Assembly (NCBI GenBank): GCA_914767885.1
Contig: CAJZBQ010000023.1
Coordinates: 809,501 to 873,500, forward strand
Direction of reading: 5' to 3'
DNA from: Blepharisma stoltei
Lineage: Eukaryota; Ciliophora; Heterotrichea; Heterotrichida; Blepharismidae
DNA: 64,000 nt
The notes beneath the pieces were generated by a model. The model searched no databases. It saw only the letters and a program-made list of their open reading frames with translations, and was not told the origin of the DNA. The translations under genes were made by a program, and so were the position numbers. Positions 11,486-22,700 of this stretch are shown here, in pieces (the first letter of the stretch is position 1; each line of letters begins with the position of its first letter).

Positions 11486-13610
11486 TTATCTGATTTTTTT
11501 AGGTTTTAATACATTCATATCAGCTTTCAAATTGCTTAGTCAATTTGAATGCTTCCAAGCAAACTCTTTTGCTAAATCAGCATGCCGGTAAGATACTTTA
11601 AGATTGATTTCTGAGCTACGAAGTTGATTATCAGTAAAGTTTGAAGTTGAATGCAAAGGAAATTGCCTATGATCATTTACATATTCAAATTTATCAGGTT
11701 TCTCACTTCTTCAACTCTTAATTATTTCTTCTTCTGTATCTGTCAAACTATTTCTATCCCTTTTGCGTTTTGGCCCAGGAGTTATCTCATTATGCTTACT
11801 CGATGAAATTAACCCACAAAACGGGGATTTCCTTTTCTTTTCAGAGCTTAATAATTCATTTTTAGAGTGAGGCTGATGGATTTTTCTAGTACTTTTCATT
11901 AAAACATCATACTGTTTATTCATTTTGTAATATTTGCTATGAAAAAATTCTATTTCTTCTTGAAGCTTTAATAAAGTTTCGTTTTTCAGGTAAAGCTGAT
12001 TATTTACTAATTCTAGCTCAATTTCTAAATTTTTCATTTTATCAAAAGCAGCTTTAGGCTCATATACAGACTTCACAGCAGTTTTTTTATAATTTTGAGC
12101 CTGCACTAATTTTTCAAGCCTTTCTTTGTGCTCAGTTTGTTTAGCTTTTCGATATACACTTATTTTTGTATATGTGTCATTTTTGACTTGCTCTTCTAAT
12201 TTGACAGAGAGCTCCTCTAATGCTTTTTTCTTTTTATTTGGAATTTGATTTCTTAAATTTTGTTTAATTTCGTCTATTTCTTGCTGGTAATGCAATTTTA
12301 TCTTATTGACTTCATCATCATTTGCTTTTTGAAATTCATTTTTAGCTTCGGTAATTTTATTATTTCATTGCATTTCGTCATTTTTTAATTGCAAAATATC
12401 AACTTCTAAGGCTTTTATAGAATTTTTATATTCTCTTTCGATTTTATTTTTTATTTTAAGCTTCTCTGTTTCAAAATGCTGGGTGCGTTCATAAACATTT
12501 TCATAAAACCCCTGAGTAATCTTTCGCTCAATATCTAGTTCAGCTCTTAAATTGTCTAATTCTTTATTTCCAGGCTCAGTTATCATTGCTAAATCAATTT
12601 CTCTTTGTGTGTTTTCTTTAATCTTCTTTATTTCTCTTCCTTTATAATCTTCTAATTTTTCGCTTATTTCATTTACTCCCCTCCTCTGTGAGTGAATAAA
12701 ACCATTAGAAAAATCGCTTTTTTGCCCAAAAACCCACCCTCCGCGAGCGAACAAAAATTTTTTAATAGAAAATTTTTATGGAAAAAATGTTGATATATAA
12801 TGATAATTAGTATAATGAAATCTTGAGCTAATTCTGTTTAATTTTAAACAAATTGCGTTTTAAAACATAAATTTTATAAATTAAATTAATATTTGCTTTC
12901 CAATTTTTTGCGAATTAAGATTTTTTTAAATTTCGAAAAAAAAACAATTTTTTTTTGTTCACGGAGGGGGGAGTTAGAATATTCTTTGTTTTATTTTTCA
13001 TTTTTTTTATCTCTTCATCACAATTTGTTGCAATTTTTTCTTCATATGCAAAAACCTGCATAATCTTTTTGGCTTTTAAGTATTCATATGTATCTTTTTC
13101 TTCTTTTTCATATTTGGCCTTTAATTCTTTTAAACTGTTTTCAAATTTCTCATTAATTTCTTTTGTATTTTTTTCTAATTCAATATCATATTCCTCTTGA
13201 GTTAATCTTTTATTAGGAGGTTTATGATTAGGATTTGGCACTGAAAATGGCAAATTATGACTATGAATCTTTTTTTGATCTTGTATAGGCAATATTCCAT
13301 CTTTATCATCATCTTTTCTCAGCTTAATTTCTTTTACTTCTTTAGCGATTATTTTATAGATAGCATCACAAGGATGCTCAAATGTTTTTTCGCCTGTTTC
13401 TATATTTAGATAATAAATATCGCCATCTCTGGTTTGAAAAGGTTTTCATTCTTTTGGTAATGGAGCTTTTAGAGCATCTCTTGCAATATAAAGTAAACTT
13501 TCATCTTCTGGGAGAATAAGACCAATATATTCTCCATATTCTCTGATTTCTGCGTCTGTAGGTTCGTAGTTCTCATCAGCTATCTCTTCAAGCATAAGAC
13601 TCTTTTCCAT
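11486..13610 (-). CDS. CEP164: CEP164-like distal-appendage protein (WW domain + coiled coil), split by an IES
   Basis: 607 aa once the 301-bp IES at 12676-12976 is removed (K-N-I-L joins N-E-I-S in frame). The N terminus matches CEP164: PTDAEIREYGEYIGL, then a WW domain (APLPKEWKPFQTRDGDIYY...EHPCD). The first WW Trp is encoded by TGA; the second signature position is Phe (TFEHP) rather than Trp. The rest is coiled coil, then a basic Ser/Lys tail. CEP164 sits on distal appendages of basal bodies and is needed for membrane docking and ciliogenesis. An apparent start inside the IES (reading MFARGG...) is an artefact of the insert's inverted repeat. No intron needed. Confidence 0.88.
12676..12976. 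mobile_element. Family A MITE acting as IES in CEP164 (301 bp)
   Basis: Ends CTCC...GGAG flanked by TTA on both sides. Terminal motif ctc(c)tctgtgagtgaa is repeated about 60 bp inside as ctccgcgagcgaacaaa and inverted at the other end (ttcacggagggggg). Core shares the stretch with 'gagctaattctgtttaattt' and 'attaatatttgct' found in all family A copies. Removal restores the CEP164 frame. Confidence 0.92.
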
Positions 13611-13893
13611 TTTTATGAAAATTTAATTAAAAGCGCTATCAAAAGTTTCAATTTATTTACTATTTATAACAAAATTCAGCTGAGGTCTATTTTTTAGTCC
13701 TCTTACCATCCCTGCAAAACCATTGAAAAAATCATCCTGTTTTAAGAAATTATCCCTAATACTAGATCAAAGAGTTTTATATATAAACAATATTGATTAT
13801 AACAAAATTATATTAGACTGCTTGCATTCTATAGCATAAATTTATAAAATTAAAGGCTATTTTAACTTTCAAATACTCTAATCAGAAAAAAAA

Positions 13894-14367
13894 TTAATAT
13901 AAAACTACCCCTTTGTTAGTGATTGCGGGCAAAGGATTTTTTTGATATCTTGCCATTGTGCTTTTGTATCTCTTTTGAACATAATTCTCTTTCCTTTCAG
14001 TTCTTTCATTGGGAATTTTAGATTTTAAAGTGATTTTATTGGCAGGTGAAGGAGAAAAGAGAAATAAATGCTTGAAAGATTCAAAATCTTCAAGTTTTGA
14101 TTTATTCATAGAGCTGCCTGATAAAGGCGCATTCCAAAATTCATTTTCGCTACTCCCATAATTTTCTGTGACTTCACTTCTTAATTTTCTAGCTTCTTTC
14201 ATCAAAATTGATGGATCTTTAAATGCGGTTCTCCTTAATTTAAATTTTAATGTCTCAATTTTATATTCTTTTTCTTGTAGTTTTCTTTTAAGACTTTTAA
14301 TTTCTTTTTCTTGATTTTGGCATCTGTCAATGAGCCCTTCTCTGGACAATGACAATATTTCATCCAT
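13894..14367 (-). CDS. Short coiled-coil protein, unknown
   Basis: 157 aa, uninterrupted. Residues about 10-45 form a heptad-rich coiled coil (ENQ/KEIKSLKRKLQEKEYKIETLK-like); the rest is Lys/Ser-rich with no recognised domain, ending in ITNKGVVLY. It lies head-to-head with the CEP78 gene across about 265 bp of AT-rich sequence and next to CEP164, so a cytoskeletal or basal-body role is possible but rests only on context. Confidence 0.6.
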   Translation of the reverse strand: MDEILSLSREGLIDRCQNQEKEIKSLKRKLQEKEYKIETLKFKLRRTAFKDPSILMKEARKLRSEVTENYGSSENEFWNAPLSGSSMNKSKLEDFESFKHLFLFSPSPANKITLKSKIPNERTERKENYVQKRYKSTMARYQKNPLPAITNKGVVLY

Positions 14368-14633
14368 TAATTTTTTAATTTAGCCTTACCGCATATAAAT
14401 GCAAAGCATAAACTAATATTTATTGTTCTTTGCTTGTCTGATTTTAATTTGTAAAATTATTGCACAAATTATGATTTCAGTTTAATTAAATAAGATTTTT
14501 TAGTTAAATTGGAATTATTGATTTGAATATAATTTAAAATTAAAATATTTAAGGTAATTGAATAATTTTCTTTCTATTTACCTAAAATAGCACGAACAAG
14601 CTAAATTCATCTATTTGAAATCATAATTTAAAA

Positions 14634-16219
14634 ATGAAAAGTAACTCTCAGCCAAACCAAAGGTAAATTCTAATAAGAGACCTCGAAGCCCATCTGGGAA
14701 AAAACCAAAAGCAGACCCAAAATCACAATACCTTGCTCTTTCTAACAAATTTAAATGTCCTCCAAATAAAAATTTAATTGAAAGGTAAATATAAGGCAGT
14801 TTAACTGAAAATCAAATCGAGCTTTGTCTAGACGATATTTCAAGTCAAGAGCTTCGGCATCTGCCTAATATCCTATCAAATATAAAACAAATAAACTGTA
14901 TAAAACTGTGAACAATAGGCTATGAAAAGAAAATTAAGGTAAAATCCGCAAATAAGAAAAATAAGTCTTCTGAGCCTAATGCAAAGCCCATCGCAGCAAA
15001 CCCTTCAATTATGCACAGATTTTCGATGTTTTTGTGCAATAACTTGGCAAAAAACCAATGCTTACAGCAGCTTTGCTTGTTTGGGCTAGAATTTCAAGAA
15101 AGCAGCTGGCAGCAGCTTGCAAGTGGCTTGATTTCTTCATCTGTGCTTTCGCTAGTCATAAACCATTGCAAGTTTTCAGAGCCACAGCTTGAAATATTAT
15201 TATATTCTTTTATACTGAGTATTTATTTTTTTTTTTTTAAATTTTCATAAAATCAAGCTTAAATAAAATAAGATATCTGCACTCAGTAACCAAAATCAAT
15301 TGAAAAGTCTAGATTTATCATGAAATGAACTAGGTGAAAAATCAGGATATACCTTTGTAATTTAAATAAACAATATGATTTTTATAGAAAAATTTCAGAA
15401 TAAAATTAATTAAATGAGGAATATATGATATCAAGAATTATAGGAAAACAAGGTGAAAGAAGAGATACTGAAACCTGAGCACAAAGTTTAAGAGGATCAA
15501 TAGGAGGAAACTCTGAAGGCCTTGAAGAACTAATAATAGGCTACAACCACATTGGCGACTATGGCTGGGAGCAGATTTTAACTGCATTGCATTGTGATAT
15601 ATGGCTGAAATATATTGATATCCGCGGCAACCATCTTACTTCAAAATCTTTTATAGAAACTGAAAGACTTTTAGACGAAAATAAATATTTACTTGTAATT
15701 GATATCCGCGACAACAAAGACTCAATGAATTTCTTAACGAGAATTCTTAATAAGCTTGTCGATAATTTTACATCATATCCCCACACAGCCCTTACTGATA
15801 AATATACAATTTTATATGATCAGATTCTCAATGACCAGCAGCCTGACCCTACCTTTATTGTTTCAGCTTTTAAACCAAGAAGAACTCTCACAGCATCTTT
15901 TTCTAAGCCAAAAAATGAATCTTTCAGAAAAGCAAGCCCAGAGCCAAATTCATATGGAAATACCAGAAATAATGATAAATGTATGAATAGGGAATGCAAT
16001 AAAATCATAGAAAATTTGCAGAGGGAGTGCTCAAGATTGTCAATAGAAAATGAAAGATTGAAAAGGAAGCTAGAAGAAGCAAGTAGAAGGGCAACTTTTT
16101 CAAGCCAAGATGAAGAAGAAACCGAAGAATATTATGAAAGTAATAGAAATATCCCAAGCGCAGAAGGGCTTCTAAGCGAAGTTGACAATATTATAAAGCA
16201 GCTCGAGAGTTTTCCTTAA
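14634..16219 (+). CDS. CEP78: CEP78-like centrosomal LRR protein, split by two IESs
   Basis: 467 aa after removing introns 14663-14679 (17 nt) and 14785-14799 (15 nt) and IESs 15213-15288 and 15350-15423. Leucine-rich repeats (LKSLDLSWNELGEKSG; LKYIDIRGNHLTSKSF) flank the CEP78 signature GERRDTETWAQSLRG, matching the RR..ETWAESLR segment of animal CEP78; the Trp in it is TGA-coded. A coiled coil at about 400-430 and an acidic tail follow, as in the family. CEP78 is a centriole/basal-body protein. The 17-nt first intron is unusual: a 15-nt version leaves the frame wrong, so either the splice site or the start is atypical. Confidence 0.87.
15213..15288. other. IES in CEP78 (76 bp)
   Basis: AT-rich insert bounded by TA with short terminal inverted repeats (TACTGAGT / ACTCAGTA). 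Removal joins LEILLYSF to NQNQLKSLDLS in frame and restores an LRR. Confidence 0.93.
15350..15423. other. IES in CEP78 (74 bp)
   Basis: TA-bounded AT-rich insert, ends TACCT...AGGAATA. Removal joins EKSGY to MISRIIGKQGERRD in frame, restoring the CEP78 signature region. Same length as two IESs in DRC4. Confidence 0.93.
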
Positions 16220-16234
16220 TTTTAAAATTTTTAT

Positions 16235-19200
16235 CTAAATCGGTGCTTTTCCTCTAGTAATCGGGGTATGAGAAGGCAGCCTATAGTTCTGAGGTCTGGA
16301 CATAAAAATGTTCTGTATTGCATTGTTCCTATAAGATTTAGTTTTGCCTGAATCGTAGGTAACAGATGCTGATCTCGTTGAAGGTGTATAAGCCTGCATA
16401 AAGGTTACCCTATCTAAGCTTCTTCTCCTTTCAGGAGTTATTGATTGATTAGTTTTTTTAGCACTAACAAGCCTTTTAGCTTGCCCAAAATCTCCAAATT
16501 TTGCTATAAAGGATTCTTCTGGTGTTAATTCTGTTTTTTTTCTTAACTCCCCCCCCCCCCCCCTCCGTGAGCGAACAAAACCATTAGAAAAATCGCCATT
16601 TTTTGACCAAAAAACCCACCCTCCATGAGTGAACAAAAATTTTTTTAATAGAAAAAATTTTAATGGAAAAAAATTTTGATATATAAGTGATAATTATTAT
16701 AATGAAATCTAGAGCTAATTCTGTTTAATTTTAAACAAATTGCGTTTTAAAACATAAATTTTGCAAATTAAATTAATATTTGCTTCCCAATTTTTGCAAA
16801 TTAGGATTTTTTTAAATTTCGAAAAAAAATATTTTTTATAAAATTTATATATAAATTTTTTTTAAAAAAAAAAATTAACCCCCCTCCGTGAGCGAACAAA
16901 ATTTTTTTGTTCGCTCACGGAGGGGGGGGGGGAGTAAGTTTATGGAGAAGCTACCTGTGATACTTCAAAAGATATTTATCTCCGCCTTGCTTCACGTGCC
17001 AGCTATCTGCCTATCCGCTATGCTCCTCCAGAAATGGGCTCCATGCCAAATGACAGTGGATTTTTGACAGTGTACATTTCATCGAAATACATTGGTCGAA
17101 AATTTTTAAATAGTGTGACATTTGCTCAAAATTTGACGGGTTTTTTGTCAAATGTCTCATTATCAAGAAGTTTCAACCAATTTTTCGACCAAAAATACTT
17201 CGGTGAGAAGCACACTATCAAAATCCACTATCATTGAACCTGCACCCCAGAAATGGGCTCGCACATTAGCTGGAGTGCAGCGGGATAGGCTGTAATGTCG
17301 TATGCCTGACTTGGGTTGCCCTTCCAGAAAACTCTAAAATCGAATTCTCAGACCGAGGTGTTGACCAAAATGAAGCTTGCACCCTGGGTGTAACTCCCGT
17401 ATTGCGCTAGGAATTGCCAGATTTGGTCAAAAGGACTTGTAAAGCTTTCCCTTTCCAACACCAAGCATCCATCTTACCTAGAGGGAAAACCTTGATCTGG
17501 AATGTGCTGCGGTCGGTCTGGTCCAATATTGCGCTACAAATCAATTAAAGCCTGGCTAGATGCACATCACCGAACGCCATCTTCCCTCTCATAAGGTCTC
17601 CTGGGTTTCTCCATCTATAGGTGTTAAGAGAGGGTGGTTGACTCTATGCCGTTTTAATGTAATAATTCTGTTTTTTCTAAAAACTCGTCTTTTAATTTTT
17701 TTAATAAATTTTGATTACTTTCACTGTTTCGCCGGCTACATATAATTATTCCTGCACGTTCTAAATCGCAAAATGTCAAAGACAACTTATAAAAGAATTG
17801 AGCAAGAGATTCAAACAGCAAATTTTTCAGGAAACTGTCTGATTATCAAAGTCTGCAGAAAAAATCGCACTATTTTGCTATTATCATTATCATGCTACTT
17901 ATAGAAAAGTTCAAGGTTATTCTTGAAAAGACTGCCTCCTCCCTTTACACTTCTCCGTTTGTTCTCCAGTTCACATTACATAACATCTCGAATGCTGTTC
18001 CTGCCAGACAAAGGACTGCACTTGTTGCTAAATAGCCGGAGACGCGCTTAAACAGAGATTGCTCACCTATGAAAATTTCAATGGTTGAATTTTAGCCGAC
18101 TGCCAAACTGGAAATGGTGTAGCTCCTAGTTCATACTGGAAAACTGTCCCGATTGGCGAGGAAAAACAGCCATTGGCTTCACGGGATGTCCCCTTTCCAA
18201 CTCTCAGTTCCATTTCCCATGAGGCAAAAACCCTAATTTTGACTGAACATGTGGACAACTAAATCCGACATTGCATCTTACTAAACCAGGTAAAGCCTGG
18301 CCGTATGCACATCCTCACTTATTCAAGATCTCTATGGGATGTCAGCTATAGGAGAGTTAGTCACTACACCATTTTAATATGATATTTCGCCAACTTTTGC
18401 AAATTAATTCCATATCAATTAAAAATTGCTGCTGGGGACCGAGAACACTTCCAGGGCGGCAAACCCTGATTCATCCAATAAAAGCTGCAGCTGAAATTTC
18501 ATAATGCTTCATAGCATAACAAGCTATAAGAGTCCCAGTTCTTCCTAGTCCAGCTTTACAGTGGACTGCAATTCCACCTGGCTCAGTTTCAGCGATTTTT
18601 ATGAATTTTTTTACGATTTCTTCAGACGGGCAGCTGCCATCAAGAAAATACAGCTCATAGTGGTTTATTCCTTCAGCCTTAAATCGGTTTGCTTCATAAG
18701 TCCTTTTATTTAGCCTTACGACAGTAGATATTCCTAATTTTTTAAAAACAGGACAATAATCCTCAGGTGTAAAACATTTATACCCATCCCCATCAACATT
18801 ATTTGGGCTTGGCGAGCTAAAAGCCAGCATTTTTTCTGGGATAATTCAGTTCATATCTCCGTTTTCTATCCTTTGTAAATTCTCGTACTCTTCAAAATTA
18901 TGACATATTTAATTCACTTTATAAAAAAAATTATATATAAATATGCAAATTTGTTATAAAAATATCAATAAAAATAGGGATAAACGTTTTCGGGTTAAAT
19001 CAATTAAGCTTTAAAGCTCTTTCCAGCCCTTGAATGCAATGCAATATTGTACATTTATAAGTACACATCCCAAACCCTGCATCTCTATAGTCAAGAAACC
19101 TCGGCAGCACAGAAAATGGCATTCATGCTGCTTCACTTGTTTTATTAAGAAACAAAACTTGATACGCACACATTAAATAAGCTGCATTTGTCCTCTTTAC

Positions 19201-19470
19201 GGGATCCAAAGCAGTATAATGAAAAATCTGATGCTGAGATAATGAAGGGTTTTTTATAAGCTTGTCTAGTTCGACGCAAAACCTATATGTCATTCCTAGG
19301 TTAATTGGTCCGAAATCTTGATTAAAAGGCTCATAGGTAAGCTCCTATATATCTTTTACATTATCTATACAGAAATATGAGGAATTCGCTTTGTTACGGG
19401 GTGGAGATTTGTTACTTATTCAGTAGAGTCGGTTAGGGATAATTTCAATGGCTTGATTGTAAGATAACAT
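16235..19470 (-). CDS. CDC14: CDC14-family dual-specificity phosphatase, split by IESs
   Basis: About 429 aa after removing a 15-nt intron (19345-19359), a 97-bp IES (18901-18997) and a composite insert (about 16546-18379). The N-terminal domain (NRLYWISNK...DFGPINLGMTYRFC; FLDYRDAGFGMCTY) and catalytic domain (ENGDMNWIIPEKMLAF; VVRLNKRTYE; FLDGSCPSEE; PTP loop HCKAGLGRTG; WIRVCRPGS) match CDC14 throughout, including active-site Cys and Arg. Several Trp are TGA. CDC14 reverses CDK phosphorylation and is linked to mitotic exit and, in several protists, to flagella/basal bodies. The C-terminal tail (RKKTELTPEES..., ending TRGKAPI) is basic and unconserved. The exact composite junction is the uncertain part. 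Confidence 0.88.
16546..16936. mobile_element. Family A MITE at the edge of the CDC14 insert (391 bp)
   Basis: CTCCC(n)...(n)GGGAG ends with TAA on both sides; long C and G runs at the tips. Carries the ctccgtgagcgaacaaa terminal motif, a second internal copy, and the family A core. It lies immediately next to the G+C-richer repeat block at 16937-18379. If excised alone, a short open stretch (SITGSFSINLRKK) would join the CDC14 tail. Confidence 0.85.
16937..18379. repeat. Two tandem diverged copies of a G+C-richer dispersed repeat inside CDC14
   Basis: Copy 1 spans about 16985-17670, copy 2 about 17930-18379. Both end in a similar block (gcctgg..gatgcacatc ... ataggtgttaagagagg-like, then an ATTTTAAT-like tail). 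Related copies occur at 42550-42965 (same strand) and 41500-41990 (inverted). The stretch has no extended reading frame and disrupts CDC14. Excising 16546-18379 as one unit between TA sites (1834 bp) restores a CDC14 frame. Confidence 0.65.
18901..18997. other. IES in CDC14 (97 bp)
   Basis: TA-bounded AT-rich insert. Removal joins ALKLNWF to NFEEYENLQRIENGD in frame, matching the linker between the two CDC14 domains. No obvious inverted repeat. Confidence 0.9.
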
Positions 19471-19587
19471 TAAGTAATAATAAAGTAAATTGAAAAATTA
19501 ATTTATTAAGAGGTGATATGAAGGAATTTTTTTATTAATTAAGTTAATTAGAGAAACAAATAGCCGGCAAAGAATTTAATTAGCAGA

Positions 19588-19762
19588 TATAGGAGTTTTT
19601 TCTATATGGCCTGATAAGGGCCGTGGTTTCTTCGAAGAATCCCTCTGTTGGTCAAACCAACTCAGTGCGTTGGTTTGACCAATTCACTGGCTGGTTCAAC
19701 CAGCAGAGGGATTCTACGGAGAACCCACGGGCTTATCGGGCCATATAGGGAAAACTCCTATA
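19588..19762. repeat. 175-bp palindrome with nested hairpin, intergenic
   Basis: Near-perfect inverted repeat: left arm TATAGGAGTTTT...TATGGCC...AGGG, right arm its complement, both reaching the central region. The centre holds its own hairpin (TTGGTCAAACCAAC ... GTTGGTTTGACCAA). TA-bounded and placed between the divergent CDC14 and CNG-channel starts. Probably a foldback MITE/IES; a promoter element is the alternative. Confidence 0.7.
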
Positions 19763-19780
19763 AAATTTTATAAAAATAAA

Positions 19781-22700
19781 ATGATAGTAAGAGGTTCAAG
19801 CATTAACCCCAGCTCTTTTATGAGGGTCGATAGCTATAACCCTGGCATTGAAAAACTGAGTGAAAAGGCACTTGGAACTGGTATTATCAAGAAAGAGAAA
19901 AATTTCAGAAAACATAAGAAAAAGCAGGACTTGGAAATGCAGACTTATATAAAATTAACATCCACAAGTGAGCATGATTTTCATACAAAATGAGCGATGC
20001 TAATCCTGATAGTAAATTTATACAACATTTTTACAGCAACATATTTTCTAGGGATAAAAGGGTTTCCATCGTCTATATGGCTAGCTATTGAGCTTTCTTT
20101 TGAAATTATTCTCTTATGTGATTATATTTCAAGATGAATTTTAAAAAATTTAGAAGTGTGGAGCCGTATGTGGATGCTCCATGAGAAGTCGACGTATTTG
20201 CATAATATTTGCTTATTTATCTCGTCTATACCCTACTCATTCTTTTCCTTGATAATGTCTGTAAATCTAGATGGCTGGGGCGTTGCGATAGTCAGGATAC
20301 TAAAAACTTTAAGGTTTTTTCAATTTTTTACATTTTTTGAAAACCAAGAAATTCTATTGAAAAAAGCATCTGGCGGTTTTCTTATGAAAGTATGCAAATA
20401 TCTGATTCTTTTATTACTCCACCCCATCCTTGATCGAACGATTGACTGTAAAAATTCCTAAAAATTGGGGAAATTAACCCCCATCCTTGATCGAACGATT
20501 TTCATATCATGCAAATTATATATATAAAAATATATTATTTATCAAAAGCTTGGGAAGATGTGCCTAATTAAGTTGTTTTCAGAGATTGAAATTAATTCTG
20601 TAAAAATAATTATTAAATACTCTTAACTCTCTTATTTAAAAAGTATATAAAAAAAAATATATTTTTATTTTATATATAAAATTGTTTGGGAAAATTTTTT
20701 TTTTAACCCCCATCTTGATCGAACGATGGCGAGCTGTTCGATCAAGGATAGGGAGTTAGTAATTTTTCAGTCTACAGGAATGCTTCTACTAGTTGTAGGA
20801 AGAATTGAAGTTGAAAAAAATAACCCATACAATTGGCTACAGCCTTGAATTGATGGGGACGCCCAAACATATGAAATTTATACAGACGCTTTTTATTGAG
20901 CAGCAAGCATGATATCAAGAATTTCTTATAACAGCCCAATCCCAAATACAGCAGGAGAAAAAGTAATTTCTGCACTTATTATGATACTTGGAGTTTTTAC
21001 ATGTGCTTTTATATGTGGACTGATTGTTCATATGCTGATTACAGTAAAAGCAAAAGATTTCGAGACAGAACAGAAACTAGAAAGAGCGAAAAAATGGTGC
21101 AGGCTGCGCCATATAAATTCTCATCTAAAAGTAAGGATTTTGGCGTATTATTACTTTGTGAGGACTCAGTTTTCGCATTTTATTGACTGAGGATTCTTAG
21201 ATGAGCTTCCTTTATCACTAAAAAGTGAAATTTCTGTGTCTATACATTCAGATATGATCCCTAAAGTCGCGATTTTTGAGATGGCGGACCCTTCTTTTGT
21301 ACTGTCTATTGTAAGATGCCTAACACCTAAAGTATTTATGGCTGGAGACTATATAATTAGGCAAGGAGACTATGCAGAAGAGTTATTTTTTATTAAAATA
21401 GGAACAGTTGAAGTGATTGCTGCAGATTCTGAAACCATTATAGCTTATTTAGAGGAAGGTGACTATTTTGGAGAGATTGGGGTATTATTAGACCAGAGAA
21501 GGTCACTATCAGTGAGGTCTTATAATGCGACAATGATATCGTCAATATCAAAAAATGACCTTATGCCTGTACTTCAAAACTATCCTGAATATCATGAATT
21601 TTTAAAAAATGTAGCTGAGCAAAGACTTAAAACTACAAACACCGAAGATATTGATTACTTATGTGATCTACAAGTTGACGAGTCAGACTCTGATTCTTCA
21701 GACAGCTCTGACGAGAACACAGATCCCAGCTTTGGGACTCATATCGACCACTCAGAAAAAACCTGCATCCAAAGGTTCATTTCAGTCGCCAAAACCAACG
21801 ATGTCCAAGGGTCCTACATAATTGATCCTTTTTCTCAGTTTTTTTATATCTGGCTGCTTACTATATCCATTAGTTTTGGTTTTTATCTTTTTTATGTCCC
21901 ATTTATAATTGCCTTTGAATATCCTGATTTTGATTTATGACTGTCATTTGACGTTATAGCATACGTAATTTATATTGTTGATATCGCTGTATGTTCTAAT
22001 ACTTCTTTATATACAGAGCATGGGACTTATAACAGTGATATTGATGCAATAAGAAGGAACTATTTAGAAAATTATTTATTAATGGATATAATTTCGTCAG
22101 TTCCTATTGATTTTCTATTAATAGCCTTTGACGCGCCTCGATATGCAGCAGCATTTTTTAAGCTTGTGAGGTTTTTTAAAGCGAAAAGAATTTGAAATTT
22201 ATTAGGATTTTTGCAGCAGCATATGAAATCGTCTATAATATTGATAACTCTTATTGAGTCAATAACACTAGTTATATACTATGCACATTATGTAGCTTGT
22301 ATTTCTTTTTATTTAGCAAAATTACAGTACTGAATTAACCCTAATACTAGGTTCAATAAAGAAAATTTCATTAACCAGTTTGCTCTTAACAACTACTATA
22401 ACCCTGATGACACAATTCTAGATATCCCTATTTTCGACCAGTATGTAAACTTACTTTATTTTGGCTACTCTATAGTAACTCTAGGGGTTTATGGAGATAT
22501 CCCAGTCTGCACGACAGCTGAAAAAGTATTAAGCATGATATTTCTGATCGTGTCGACCATTTTAGAAGCATTTTTAATTAGCAGAGCTTGGAATCTTGCT
22601 ACAAATTATCATAAAAATCATACAGAACACCTAGCAAAAGTGTCAATCATAAAACAATGAATGAGCCATTGCAAACTTTCTAAGGATCTCCAGCAACGTG

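Noticed and set aside
12365-12754. Apparent protein start reading MFARGGWVFGQK
   Set aside because: The first 30 residues come from the inverted repeat of the family A MITE; the same reading occurs at 16235-16636 and 44590-44648.
17034-18258. Short ORFs in the CDC14 insert
   Set aside because: They lie in a dispersed repeat, are not conserved between copies and lack ciliate gene features.
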